64,000 nucleotides of DNA from Pseudomonas gingeri (GTDB lineage: Bacteria > Pseudomonadota > Gammaproteobacteria > Pseudomonadales > Pseudomonadaceae). Where the stretch lies: the NCBI RefSeq assembly GCF_013386165.1, contig NZ_JACAOS010000030.1, positions 1 to 64,000 on the forward strand, in the 5' to 3' direction. Numbering within the stretch: position 1 is the first letter of the stretch; each line of letters begins with the position of its first letter. Both the position numbers and the translations under genes were made by a program. Below the pieces are notes generated by a model. That model saw nothing but the letters and a program-made list of their open reading frames with translations. It had not been told where the DNA came from and made no database searches. Below, piece by piece: positions 17,717-26,384 of the stretch.

Positions 17717-18502
17717 ATGCAGTATTTGCGGGTTGTTTTATTAGGGTTGTCCTGCATGGCATGCCAGGTCCAGGCACAAACGCCGGTCGAGGCTGACCCG
17801 CTGCTGGATAACAACAATGCTGCCGCGACGCATGTCGTCGCCGCCAGCGAGGCCCGTGGTGTTTTGCGCGCCCGTGACCAGGCGATGCTCGCCAGCGAGC
17901 TGTCGGGGCGCATCGTCGAGTTGCCGTTCAGCGAAGGCGAGACCTTCAAGCAGGGCGACACCCTGGCTCGCTTCGATTGTTCGGCCTATCAGGCCCAGCT
18001 CAACGCGGCCCAGGCCGCCAGTCGCGGTGCCAGTGAGGAGTTGGCTCACAACAAACAGTTGGCTTCGTTGAACTCCGTCGGCCGCTTCGAAGTGGCCCGC
18101 GCCGAGGCCAAGCTCGCCGAAACCCAGGCCCAGTCCCAGGTCTACCAGGTGCAGGTCAAGCGTTGCAGCGTGATCGCGCCCTATGACGGCCAGGTCGTGC
18201 AGCGCAAGGTCCAGCGTTATGAGAGCGTCTCGGCCGGTTCGCCCATGCTCGAGATCGTCGACAACCGCACCCTGGAAATCCACCTGCTGGTGCCGTCGCG
18301 TTGGATGGGCAAGCTCAAGGCCGGGCAGACCTTCAGCTTCGTGCCGGACGAAACCGGTCAACCCTTGACCGCCACCATCAAGCGCCTGGGTGCGCGGATC
18401 GATGAAGGCAGCCAGACCCTGTTGCTGGTGGCCAGCCTGCCCAAGGCCGACGGCCTGTTGGCGGGCATGAGCGGCACCGCGCGTTTCGAGGCGCTGAAGT
18501 GA
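17717..18502 (+). CDS. Periplasmic adaptor (HlyD/RND membrane-fusion type)
   Basis: 261 residues with a signal peptide of about 21 residues. It has the order lipoyl half (GRIVELPFSEGETFKQGDTLARFD), a short coiled-coil hairpin (YQAQLNAAQAAS...VARAEAKLAETQAQSQ), the second lipoyl half (CSVIAPYDGQVVQRKVQRYESVSAGSPML) and a beta barrel. It is short for an RND adaptor. No pump gene is adjacent; instead a second adaptor and an M50 protease follow, with a GTGA overlap to the next gene. I infer that it bridges these inner-membrane parts to an outer-membrane channel, probably the TolC-like protein at 33443. Confidence 0.85.
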   Translation: MQYLRVVLLGLSCMACQVQAQTPVEADPLLDNNNAAATHVVAASEARGVLRARDQAMLASELSGRIVELPFSEGETFKQGDTLARFDCSAYQAQLNAAQAASRGASEELAHNKQLASLNSVGRFEVARAEAKLAETQAQSQVYQVQVKRCSVIAPYDGQVVQRKVQRYESVSAGSPMLEIVDNRTLEIHLLVPSRWMGKLKAGQTFSFVPDETGQPLTATIKRLGARIDEGSQTLLLVASLPKADGLLAGMSGTARFEALK

Positions 18503-19821
18503 ACGCCCCTGTCGCGGGCGCCGTGGAGCGGGTGTTCGCCCAGTTTCTCGACCTCGAACGCCTGACCCGCGCCGCCCGTACCACCGAACAGCTGGCTTAT
18601 AGCCTGGTCAACGACGGCCAGGCGTTGTTCGGCTTTCGCCATGCCGCCCTGCTGATCGCCGGCAAGGTGCGGGCGGTGACCGGGGTCAGCTCGGTGGAGC
18701 CGAATGCGCCGTTTGTCGCCTTTGTCGAACACGCCGTGGCACAGATCTTCAAGCTGGAGCGGGCGAAACCCGCGACCGTGGTGCCGATGGAGGCGTTCAC
18801 CGCCGCGGTGCGCGAAGACTGGCAGAGCCTGTCGGCGCCCCAGGTGTTCTGGTTGCCGCTGCTCGATCACAAAGGCGAAGTCTTTGGTGGCCTCTGGCTG
18901 GCCCGGGATAATCCCTGGAGTCCTTCCGAACAGGTGCTGCTGGCGCAATTGGGCGATACCTACAGCCATGCCTGGCTGGCCTTGCAGCCGCGCCGACCCT
19001 GGCGCCTGCGTTTCACCCGCAAGCGCCAGGCGTTGCTGGTGGCGCTTGCGTTGTTGAGCCTGCTGATTCCGGTGCGCCAGTCGGTGCTGGCGCCGGCCGA
19101 GGTCGTGCCGCTGGCCGGTCGGGTGGTGGCGGCTCCGCTGGATGGGGTGATTGCCGAGTTCCTGGTCAAACCCAACCAGACGGTGAAGACCGGCGACCTG
19201 CTGGTGCGCTTCGAAAGCACCACCCTCAAGGCCCAGGCCGATGTGGCCCAGCGTGCTCTCGGGGTGGCCGAAGCCGAATTGAAGGCCAATGCCCAGCGGG
19301 CCTTTGCCGATGCCGAGTCGAGTTCGAAAGTCGATTTGCTGGCGGCGCGGGTCGAGCAGAAACGCGCCGAACGCGATTACGCCGCCGAATTGCTCAAACG
19401 TAGTGAAGTCCGCGCCGAACGTGACGGTATCGCGGTGTTTGCCGATGCCGAGCGCTGGACCGGCAAGCCGGTCCAGACCGGTGAGCGACTGATGGAAATC
19501 GCCGACCCGACCCAGGCCGAACTGCGCATCGAGTTGGCCGTCGGCGATGCCATCGCCCTGGCGTCCGACGCCGAGGTGGCCTTGTTCCTCGACAGCGATC
19601 CCTTGCAGCGTTACTCGGCGAAACTGGAGCGGGTGGCCTACGAGGCGCAGGCGACCCCGGCCGGGCAGTTGGCCTATCGCCTGGATGCCAGCTTCAGCGA
19701 TACCCCGGTACCGCGCATCGGCTTGCGCGGTACGGCGAAACTCTTCGGTCAGCGCGCGCCGCTGGCCTTGTACCTGCTGCGCCGGCCCTTGGCCGGGCTG
19801 CGCCAGAGTGTCGGGCTGTAA
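18499..19821 (+). CDS. HlyD-family membrane-fusion protein with N-terminal GAF-like cytoplasmic domain
   Basis: 440 residues. Positions 1-165 form a soluble domain that looks like a GAF fold (QLAYSLVNDGQALFGFRHAALLI, VFWLPLLDHKGEVFGGLWLAR). One membrane helix follows (about 177-196), then a HlyD module (APLDGVIAEFLVKPNQTVKTG, coiled coil, beta barrel). GAF-like domains are unusual in adaptors and suggest a cytoplasmic sensing or substrate-docking role; this is inference. The start is GTG, overlapping the previous stop, and the stop overlaps the next ATG by one base. All three genes are thus tightly coupled. Confidence 0.82.
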   Translation: MNAPVAGAVERVFAQFLDLERLTRAARTTEQLAYSLVNDGQALFGFRHAALLIAGKVRAVTGVSSVEPNAPFVAFVEHAVAQIFKLERAKPATVVPMEAFTAAVREDWQSLSAPQVFWLPLLDHKGEVFGGLWLARDNPWSPSEQVLLAQLGDTYSHAWLALQPRRPWRLRFTRKRQALLVALALLSLLIPVRQSVLAPAEVVPLAGRVVAAPLDGVIAEFLVKPNQTVKTGDLLVRFESTTLKAQADVAQRALGVAEAELKANAQRAFADAESSSKVDLLAARVEQKRAERDYAAELLKRSEVRAERDGIAVFADAERWTGKPVQTGERLMEIADPTQAELRIELAVGDAIALASDAEVALFLDSDPLQRYSAKLERVAYEAQATPAGQLAYRLDASFSDTPVPRIGLRGTAKLFGQRAPLALYLLRRPLAGLRQSVGL

Positions 19822-21917
19822 TGAACCTGCCCAGCCTGCGCGCGGATCTGCAGCTCACTGCGGCTGCCCCGGCGCTGGACGGTTCGCCGCGCTGGACCCT
19901 GGCCGACCCGGTGCGCGGGCGTTATTTCAAACTCGGCGTCCAGGCCATCCGCCTGCTGCGGCATTGGTCACTGGGTGATCCGGCGCAGGTGCTGCAAGCG
20001 GCGAACCGCGAGCCGGGCCTGCCCTTGGGCGACCCGGAGTTGGAGCAATTGCTGGGCTTTTTACGCGCCCACGACCTGATCGCCGCGCTGGACCCGCAAC
20101 AGCGCGCCAGCTACGCCTGGAAAGCCGCCGCGTTGCGCCAGAGCCTGTGGCAGATGGCGTTGCACCAGTACCTGTTTTTTCGCATTCCGCTGTGGCGCCC
20201 GGATGCCTTCCTCAACCGCGCCTGGCCGTGGCTGCAACGTTTCGGCCCGCGCCTGCTGCGCTACGGCCTGCCGGCCACCCTGGGGCTGGGGGTGTTTCTG
20301 GTCTCGCGGGACTGGGAGCGTTTTCTCTCGACCTTTCCGCACCTGTTCAGCCTCGGCGGAGCCATGGCCTTCGGCATCGCGCTGTTCTTCGCCAAGCTCT
20401 GCCATGAGTTCGGCCATGCCTTCATGGCCAAGCGCGCCGGGTGTCGGGTGCAGAGCATGGGCGTGGCTTTTATGGTCATGCTGCCGTTGTTCTACACCGA
20501 TGTCAGCGATGCCTGGCGGATCAACGACCGCAAGGCGCGCTTATTGATCGGTGCCGGCGGGGTCATGGCCGAGATGCTGTTGGCCTGTATCGCCCTGCTG
20601 GCCTGGTCGCTTTTACCGGATGGGCCGGCGCGCACGGCGGCGTTCATGCTCGCCAGCGCCACCTGGCTGACCACCCTGGCGGTCAACCTCAACCCGTTCA
20701 TGCGCTTCGACGGTTACTTTCTGCTCAGCGACTTCTGGGAAATCGACAACCTCCAGGGTCGGGCCTTCGCCCTCTGCCGTTGGCGCTTGCGCGAGGCGTT
20801 GTTCGGCTACGACGCGCCGGCTCCGGAACCCTGGCCGCCGGCCATGCGCCGCCGGCTGTTGTGGTGGGGGTTCCTCTCCTGGTTGTGGCGGGCGGCGCTG
20901 TTTTTCGGGATCGCCCTGGCGGTCTATCACCTGTTCTTCAAGTTGCTGGGCATTTTCCTGATGATGGTGGAACTGGGCTGGTTCATCTTTCTGCCGATTT
21001 TCAAGGAGACCCGCGAATGGTGGTCGCGCCGTGAACAGGCGCATACCCCGCGGGTGCTGCTCAGCGGCTTGGGCCTGCTGGCGCTGCTGTTGCTGGTGGC
21101 GCTGCCCTGGCGCAGCAGTGTGGAAATACCGGTGATGCTCGAGGCCGGGCGGGTCACGGCGTTGCACGCGCCGGTCGCCGCGCGGGTCAAGCAGGTCAAC
21201 GTGCACGACGGGCAGATGATTGAGGCGGGCACGGTGCTGGTGGAACTGGAGTCGCCGGATGTCGACTCGCGGTTGATCATCGTGCGCCGTGAAATCGATA
21301 TCCTGCAATTGCAGATGCGCCGTCAGGCCGGACGCAGCGAAACCGCGGCGGATGTCGGCATTCTCGAGCAGCGACTGGCGGAGGCGGTGGCCGAATACCG
21401 GGGGTTGCAGGCCCGCCGTGAGCGTTTGTTGTTACGGGCGCCGCAAGCCGGCCAGGTGCGCGACCTGCTGCCGCAATTGACCGCCGGGCGCTGGGTGTCG
21501 ACCAAGGAACCGCTGGCGCGGGTCGTCGAGGGCGGCACCCGTGTGCGCGGTTATCTGGCCGAAGAGGACTTGTGGCGGGTCGAACCGGGAGCCAGGGGCC
21601 GTTTTGTCGCCGACGACCCGATGCGTCCGGCCTGGCCGCTGGAGCTGCTGGACGTCGACGCCAATGGCGTGGCGGCCATCGACCAGGAAGCCCTGACCTC
21701 CGATCACCACGGCCCGATTGCCGTGCGTCGCGATGAAAACCGTCGCCCGGAGCCGGTGCAGGCGCAATACGGCGCCCGCCTGCGGTTGCTCGAGGACGTG
21801 CCTGCGCCGAGCCATCCTTTGCGGGGCGTGGCGGTGTTGCAAGGGCGCAGTGAGTCTCTATTGGGCACGGCCTGGCGGCGAATGGCCGCCTTGGGTGTGC
21901 GGGAGAGTGGTTTCTAG
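19821..21917 (+). CDS. Site-2-protease-like M50 metallopeptidase fused to a HlyD module
   Basis: 698 residues. A cytoplasmic N-terminal domain (1-140) precedes the membrane region. This carries the zinc motif H195-E-F-G-H199 and the third-ligand motif NLNPFMRFDG with D297, as in S2P/M50 intramembrane proteases. More helices follow to about 430, then a periplasmic HlyD-like lipoyl/coiled-coil module (about 450-620; VAARVKQVNVHDGQMIEAGT). All M50 catalytic residues are kept. In this locus it takes the place expected for the ABC transporter of a type I system. Cleavage of the LEPRMLF leader of the giant adhesin at 26385, or gating of its export, is my inference. Confidence 0.88.
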   Translation: MNLPSLRADLQLTAAAPALDGSPRWTLADPVRGRYFKLGVQAIRLLRHWSLGDPAQVLQAANREPGLPLGDPELEQLLGFLRAHDLIAALDPQQRASYAWKAAALRQSLWQMALHQYLFFRIPLWRPDAFLNRAWPWLQRFGPRLLRYGLPATLGLGVFLVSRDWERFLSTFPHLFSLGGAMAFGIALFFAKLCHEFGHAFMAKRAGCRVQSMGVAFMVMLPLFYTDVSDAWRINDRKARLLIGAGGVMAEMLLACIALLAWSLLPDGPARTAAFMLASATWLTTLAVNLNPFMRFDGYFLLSDFWEIDNLQGRAFALCRWRLREALFGYDAPAPEPWPPAMRRRLLWWGFLSWLWRAALFFGIALAVYHLFFKLLGIFLMMVELGWFIFLPIFKETREWWSRREQAHTPRVLLSGLGLLALLLLVALPWRSSVEIPVMLEAGRVTALHAPVAARVKQVNVHDGQMIEAGTVLVELESPDVDSRLIIVRREIDILQLQMRRQAGRSETAADVGILEQRLAEAVAEYRGLQARRERLLLRAPQAGQVRDLLPQLTAGRWVSTKEPLARVVEGGTRVRGYLAEEDLWRVEPGARGRFVADDPMRPAWPLELLDVDANGVAAIDQEALTSDHHGPIAVRRDENRRPEPVQAQYGARLRLLEDVPAPSHPLRGVAVLQGRSESLLGTAWRRMAALGVRESGF

Positions 21918-21946
21918 TCATTACAACGGTTCAGGGAGTACAACCG

Positions 21947-22441
21947 ATGTTGAACAATTCGTCTGCCGCCGGTTTGTCCATGCGGCCCTCGCGGCCTACC
22001 GATGGGCCTTTTCTGCAGAGTCTCTATAAGTCGGCCCGTCCCGAGTTGCAGTGGATCGACGCCGATTCCGAGGTGGTCGAGCAGGTGATCGCCCAGCAAT
22101 TCCAGGTGCAGGAGCGGGGGATCGGCGATAACTTCCCCGATGCGATTCACTATGTGGTGGAAAAGCTCGACACCCCCATCGGCGTGCTCAGCGCCGACTT
22201 CGGCCCCAATGAAATCCGCGTGCTGTACCTGGCGTTTATCCCGGCAGCCCGTGGCAAGGGTTTTGGTCGCAGCGTGCTGCAAGGGGTGCAGAAAGCCGCC
22301 GAGCAGGTGCGCTGCCCGGTGGCGACGGTGGTCTGGGCGAGTAATCCCCAGGCGCGCCAGCATTACCTGGCGCTGGGGTTTCGGGTGGAAGAGAGTTCGC
22401 CGGGGGCTGACCGTCTGGTCTGGTACCCGGGTTTCAGTTGA
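21947..22441 (+). CDS. GNAT-family N-acetyltransferase
   Basis: 164 residues. The acetyl-CoA motif is seen in LYLAFIPAARGKGFGRSVLQ (the R/Q-x-x-G-x-G/A type), followed by PVATVVWASNPQARQHYLALGFRV. AGGGAG precedes the ATG. It sits 29 bases after the M50 gene and so probably belongs to the same operon. It converges on the DUF6916 gene with an 8-base overlap. It could acetylate a component of the secretion system or its substrate; the substrate is unknown. Confidence 0.85.
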   Translation: MLNNSSAAGLSMRPSRPTDGPFLQSLYKSARPELQWIDADSEVVEQVIAQQFQVQERGIGDNFPDAIHYVVEKLDTPIGVLSADFGPNEIRVLYLAFIPAARGKGFGRSVLQGVQKAAEQVRCPVATVVWASNPQARQHYLALGFRVEESSPGADRLVWYPGFS

Positions 22442-22745
22442 AGACGATATTGAAGTAACCCAGGGCCGGATCACGGCCCAGGGGCGGCTCGCGGGACACG
22501 AAGACCGCGTCTACGCGGCCCAACTGCGGTAACTCCAGGGCACACAGGCCGTCGACGAACGCCGTCGGTTCCAGGCTGCGTAACACGACGGTGAAGGGTT
22601 CCCGGCTGCTTTCCGGCAGGCGTGATTGCGGGCGCAGCGCGATCGCCTCGATCTCGATCGGCAGCAGACTGCCGTCAGGCAGGTGCAGCGGGCAGTGTTG
22701 TTTCATCAACGCCTGGAAGTGTTCACTTGAAACCTGTTGCAGCAT
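22434..22745 (-). CDS. DUF6916-like small protein
   Basis: 103 residues, soluble, no signal peptide. The fold appears beta-rich (PLHLPDGSLLPIEIEAIALRP, EPFTVVLRSLEP, GRVDAVFVSREPP). It resembles the DUF6916 family that is found next to tail-collar proteins in Pseudomonas. GGAG precedes the ATG. It lies downstream of the collar gene on the same strand and the two are likely partners. Confidence 0.6.
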   Translation of the reverse strand: MLQQVSSEHFQALMKQHCPLHLPDGSLLPIEIEAIALRPQSRLPESSREPFTVVLRSLEPTAFVDGLCALELPQLGRVDAVFVSREPPLGRDPALGYFNIVFN

Positions 22746-22790
22746 CGATATTCTCCGTCATATACGGTAAATGGGGCGTGTCTCGATCAT

Positions 22791-22873
22791 TGTGGGAGCT
22801 GGCTTGCCGGCGATGAGGCCCTTGAGCCTTACCGCGCCTTTCGGAACACCATCGCTGGCAAGCCGCTCCTACA
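22791..22873. repeat. REP pair (inverted)
   Basis: Two opposite REP copies (22791-22814 and 22851-22873) of the GTGGGAGCTGGCTTGCCGGCGAT type lie between the DUF6916 and tail-collar genes. Confidence 0.8.
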
Positions 22874-22887
22874 GGTTTCTCGGCTGA

Positions 22888-23478
22888 TCAGTTACGGGAC
22901 GGGAAAAGCCCTTGCAGGGCGATGCTGAAGTTCACCACCAGATAGGGGTTCATCGTCGTTACGGGCAAGCCGGCCCCGGGGATGTTCATGGTGCCGCCGA
23001 TGGTGGTGGTGGCGCCTTTCAGGGGGACCGGCGAGGCGCCTTGCGCATCGGAGTAGATTGCGGCCGAGGGCGGGCCGGAAGGGGTGGACGCACCGATATA
23101 GGCGTTGGTGGTTGTCGGGGTGGTGACCGGGTTGCTCGCGACGCTCACCAGATTGATGGTGGTGCTGACGGTCAGGCCGCTGGTGGGAATCGATTGCGGC
23201 GGCAGGTTGCTGCTCAGGATGGAGACCTTTTCGGTGCCGCTGGACTCACCCATGACCCGGGTCGTCAGGCCTGGCCCGGTGCCCTGGGAAATCGGCAGGC
23301 GACTTTGCAGGTTGGGCAGGCCGAAGTTCTGCTGGCCATTGCCACCGTAGGTTGTGCCCATCAGGGTGAACAACGCCTGGTACTGCTGCAGATTGAGTAG
23401 TTGGCCGTTGCAAAGAGCCCAACCGTTAGGGGCGAAGTTGAAGCCGAACATCTGGATATTGCCGAGAAATACGTCCAT
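22888..23478 (-). CDS. Phage-tail-collar-domain protein (microcystin-dependent-protein type)
   Basis: 196 residues. The N-terminal half is a tail-collar domain (GFNFAPNGWALCNGQLLNL, LFTLMGTTYGGNGQQNFGLPNL, the G-x-P-N-L-Q-S-R-x-P core). The C-terminal half is Ser/Thr/Pro-rich, ending in MNPYLVVNFSIALQGLFPSRN. In phages this domain trimerises in tail fibres. Here no phage genes surround it, so it is a cellular MdpB-like protein. There is no signal peptide. AAGGAT precedes the ATG. In this locus it may be a surface or export accessory of the M50/HlyD system, which is inference. Confidence 0.85.
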   Translation of the reverse strand: MDVFLGNIQMFGFNFAPNGWALCNGQLLNLQQYQALFTLMGTTYGGNGQQNFGLPNLQSRLPISQGTGPGLTTRVMGESSGTEKVSILSSNLPPQSIPTSGLTVSTTINLVSVASNPVTTPTTTNAYIGASTPSGPPSAAIYSDAQGASPVPLKGATTTIGGTMNIPGAGLPVTTMNPYLVVNFSIALQGLFPSRN

Positions 23479-23721
23479 AGATCCTTATCCTTCAGCTGCG
23501 TTAAGTGAAGTGCCTTGCCCGTTGGACGGGCTGCGTAGGCCGCCGGTCCGGGTCTGCTGTGCACCGTTTGGAAGCGTAGTCGCTGTCTCGCTCCGTGCCC
23601 GGTTTTTTGCATGGTCAAGGTCGTGATGGGAACAGTCAGGCAAGTCGATGTCGTTCTAGCCTACAATCACCGCGTCATACCCCTGCAAGCGGGTGCAGTT
23701 GTCGATTTCTAGAGGATGGTG

Positions 23722-25317
23722 ATGGGCGTTCCGAGCAATGATGAAGTAGCAAAGCGACTTTACGGTCAGCCTGTCACGCATCCGCAATCCCTTGTCCAAC
23801 TGCTTCGTCAACCCTGGCTGATAGCCCTCATGCTACTGGCCGTGGCGTTACGTCTTTATGAACTGACGGCCTCGGCGATCTGGGGCGACGAAGGCTCCAG
23901 CGTGCTATTGGCCCAGTTCCCGCTGGCCGGCATCTGGTCCCATGCGTCCCATGATGTACATCCGCCGCTGTATTTCATGCTGCTGCACGCCTGGATTGGC
24001 CTGTTCGGCGACTCCATCCTGTCGATCCGGATGATGAGCGCGGTGCCGGGGGTGATCACGGTGCTGCTCGGCACCTGGCTGGCGCACCTGGTCGCCAGCC
24101 GGCGGGCGACGGTGCTGACCTGCCTGCTGCTGACCCTGTTGCCCACGGCCGTGCGCTACAGCCAGGAAATACGCATGTATTCGCTGATGGGCGTGTGGCT
24201 GCTGGGGGCGACCATCGCGCTGGTGTACTGGGTCCGCGAGCCCGCGCGCAAACGTTATCTGGTGATCTATGCGCTGCTGATGGCGGCCTCGTTCTATACC
24301 CACTATTTCTCGGCGTTGTGCGTGCTCTCGCACTGGCTCTACCTGCTGCTGATCCGCCCGCAACCGGGCAGCGCGCACCGCTACATCGCCCGGCGCGAGT
24401 GGTGGCTGGCCAACGTGGCGATCGTGCTGCTGTTCCTGCCCTGGTTACCGGGGTTGATCGACCTGGTGCGGCACATGGAGGAGTTGAAGGTGGGCGGCGA
24501 TGTCGGCTGGGAACCACCGGTCACCTTGCGCTCGCTGCCGTCGATGATCTGGCAACTGATGGCACAGGACGATGGGGAAGGCATGCCGCTGTGGCTGTTC
24601 GTGACGTTGCCGAGCGTGGTGGTGACCGTGATGGGGTTCCTCGTCTGGACTGACCGCAATCACTACCGCTTCGACACCCTGTTGGTGATCTACAGTGCAC
24701 TGCCGTTGCTGTTGGTATTCGCCATTTCCTTTGTCTCGCCGGTGTTTATCGAGCGTTACCTGACCGTGCCGGCCCTCGGCTTGCCGATTATCCTGGCCCT
24801 GGCCATCGACCGTCTGGCGCGGCGCTTCAAGGTCCTGGCCGCGCTCCTGCTGGTGGCGGTCCTGGCGGTGGAGGGCGCTGGTCTGAAGAACAACTACACC
24901 GTGGACGCCGGTGATCAGTTCAACAATATGGTCGAGTACATGAACCAGCACACCGTCGCCGGCGACCAGGTGGTGCTGGGCGACATGTTCTGGCTGCTCA
25001 CCTGGGGCTACTACGACAAGAGCGCCACGGCGCCACGCCTGTACACGCCGCCCACCGCCAAGGGCGTATCAACCCGGCCCAACAGCTACGGTTTCGGCAC
25101 CCTGGTCGATGAAAACGCCGGTGTCTATCTCGACCATCTGGAAGAGCTGCCTGAGGGTAATGGTCGGGTCTGGCTGGTGATGAGCCGGGTGGCGCCGGAT
25201 GAATTTCCGTCCATTCCGGTCAATTGGCGAAAAATTGACCAGCATGCCGGTGGCGATACCCAGGCGGTTTTATATGAGGTTTGTCATCCTTCATGTAGTG
25301 ATGACTCACCGCAATAG
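23722..25317 (+). CDS. GT-C (GT39/ArnT-like) membrane glycosyltransferase
   Basis: 531 residues with about ten or more membrane helices and a soluble C-terminal part of about 110 residues. The first periplasmic loop carries acidic residues in SAIWGDEGSSVLL, as in dolichol/undecaprenyl-phosphate-sugar-dependent GT-C enzymes. YSQEIRMYSLMGVWLLG is the conserved segment seen in this group. The ATG at 23722 is preferred over 23716 because AGAGG lies 6 bases before it. Its neighbours are a sulfotransferase and the giant Thr/Ser-rich adhesin, so O-glycosylation of the adhesin on the periplasmic side is a sensible hypothesis. Confidence 0.82.
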   Translation: MGVPSNDEVAKRLYGQPVTHPQSLVQLLRQPWLIALMLLAVALRLYELTASAIWGDEGSSVLLAQFPLAGIWSHASHDVHPPLYFMLLHAWIGLFGDSILSIRMMSAVPGVITVLLGTWLAHLVASRRATVLTCLLLTLLPTAVRYSQEIRMYSLMGVWLLGATIALVYWVREPARKRYLVIYALLMAASFYTHYFSALCVLSHWLYLLLIRPQPGSAHRYIARREWWLANVAIVLLFLPWLPGLIDLVRHMEELKVGGDVGWEPPVTLRSLPSMIWQLMAQDDGEGMPLWLFVTLPSVVVTVMGFLVWTDRNHYRFDTLLVIYSALPLLLVFAISFVSPVFIERYLTVPALGLPIILALAIDRLARRFKVLAALLLVAVLAVEGAGLKNNYTVDAGDQFNNMVEYMNQHTVAGDQVVLGDMFWLLTWGYYDKSATAPRLYTPPTAKGVSTRPNSYGFGTLVDENAGVYLDHLEELPEGNGRVWLVMSRVAPDEFPSIPVNWRKIDQHAGGDTQAVLYEVCHPSCSDDSPQ

Positions 25318-25346
25318 GCTTGATTTAGAGCGGTCAGGTCGCGTTT

Positions 25347-25380
25347 AAGGTTCATAAGCACCTTTGTTTATGAACCTTTT
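25347..25380 (+). terminator. Inverted repeat after the glycosyltransferase gene
   Basis: AAGGTTCATAA (25347-25357) pairs perfectly with TTATGAACCTT (25368-25378) over a 10-base loop and ends in TTTT. It may be a weak terminator or a regulator binding site. The sulfotransferase gene starts about 95 bases later, so it could separate transcription units. Confidence 0.5.
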
Positions 25381-25474
25381 AGACGTAAAGCGCTGATGGC
25401 TGATATCAAAATACTACTAGTTCGATACAATTCCTTGCGCTAGGCTTTGTCCTACAAATGGACTTCCGTCTAGG

Positions 25475-26320
25475 GTGAAGGGATTGCGCAGTTTTCACTT
25501 TATCTCCGGTTTACCTCGCTCAGGGTCGACCCTGCTGTCTGCGATTCTTTTACAGAATCCGCGGTTTCATGCTGGCATGAGCAGTCCGGTCGGCACCCTG
25601 TTCAACAGCGTGCTGGATCAGTGCAGTGCCGGCAGCGAGTTCGGCGCGGTGATCGACACTGACATGCGCCGCCGTTTGTTGCGCGGGCTGTTCGAGTCCT
25701 ATTACGCCGACAAGACCGAGCAATCGGTGGTCTTCGATACCAATCGCCAGTGGTCGGCGCGCCTGCCCGCGCTGATGGACCTGTTTCCCCAGTCCAAAGT
25801 CATCGCCTGTGTGCGCAATGTCGCCTGGGTCATGGACAGCCTTGAGCGGTTGTACCGCGCCAACCCCTTCGAAAACACCAAACTGTTCAACGATGAGGTC
25901 GAGCGCAATACCGTCTACAGCCGTTGTGAAACCCTGGCCCAGCGCAATCGCCTGGTGGGGTATGCCTGGACCGCACTCAAGGAAGCCTATTACGGCGAAC
26001 ACGCCGACTCCTTGCTGCTGATCGATTACGACCTGCTGTCCCAGGCCCCGGAGCGGGTGTTGCGGCTGGTCTATGACTTTATCGGCGAACCCTGGTTTGA
26101 ACACGACTTCGACCACCTGGTGTATGACGCCCCGGAATTCGACCAGGCCCTCGGGGTCGCCGGCCTGCACAAGGTCAAACCCAAGGTGGCGATGGAGCCG
26201 CGGCATACCATCCTGCCGCCGGACCTGTTCGAAAAATATGCGGAGTTGTCATTCTGGAACGATGGTTCCGCCAGCGCCGCGAATGTCATTCGGATGAAAA
26301 CCAGCACCGCGGTCAGTTGA
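25475..26320 (+). CDS. Sulfotransferase family protein
   Basis: 281 residues, cytoplasmic. The PAPS 5'-phosphosulfate loop is ISGLPRSGSTLL at 9-20. The 3'-phosphate-binding region is VIACVRNVAWVMDSLERL near 110-125, and LLLIDYDLL and VKPKVAMEPRHTILP are further family segments. It transfers sulfate from PAPS to a hydroxyl or tyrosine acceptor. The start is GTG at 25475, with TAGGG shortly before. It lies 64 bases upstream of the adhesin gene, so the adhesin, which is synthesised in the same compartment, is the leading substrate candidate (inference). Confidence 0.88.
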   Translation: MKGLRSFHFISGLPRSGSTLLSAILLQNPRFHAGMSSPVGTLFNSVLDQCSAGSEFGAVIDTDMRRRLLRGLFESYYADKTEQSVVFDTNRQWSARLPALMDLFPQSKVIACVRNVAWVMDSLERLYRANPFENTKLFNDEVERNTVYSRCETLAQRNRLVGYAWTALKEAYYGEHADSLLLIDYDLLSQAPERVLRLVYDFIGEPWFEHDFDHLVYDAPEFDQALGVAGLHKVKPKVAMEPRHTILPPDLFEKYAELSFWNDGSASAANVIRMKTSTAVS

Positions 26321-26384
26321 TCGCGGTTTTTTATTCCAACAAAAAAATCTTTTGAACGTGCGAGCGTTCGAGTGCAGGTGAAGC

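Noticed and set aside
22888..23478. Remnant prophage
   Set aside because: Only a tail-collar domain is present. No capsid, integrase, lysis or other tail genes surround it, so it is better read as a cellular MdpB-like protein.
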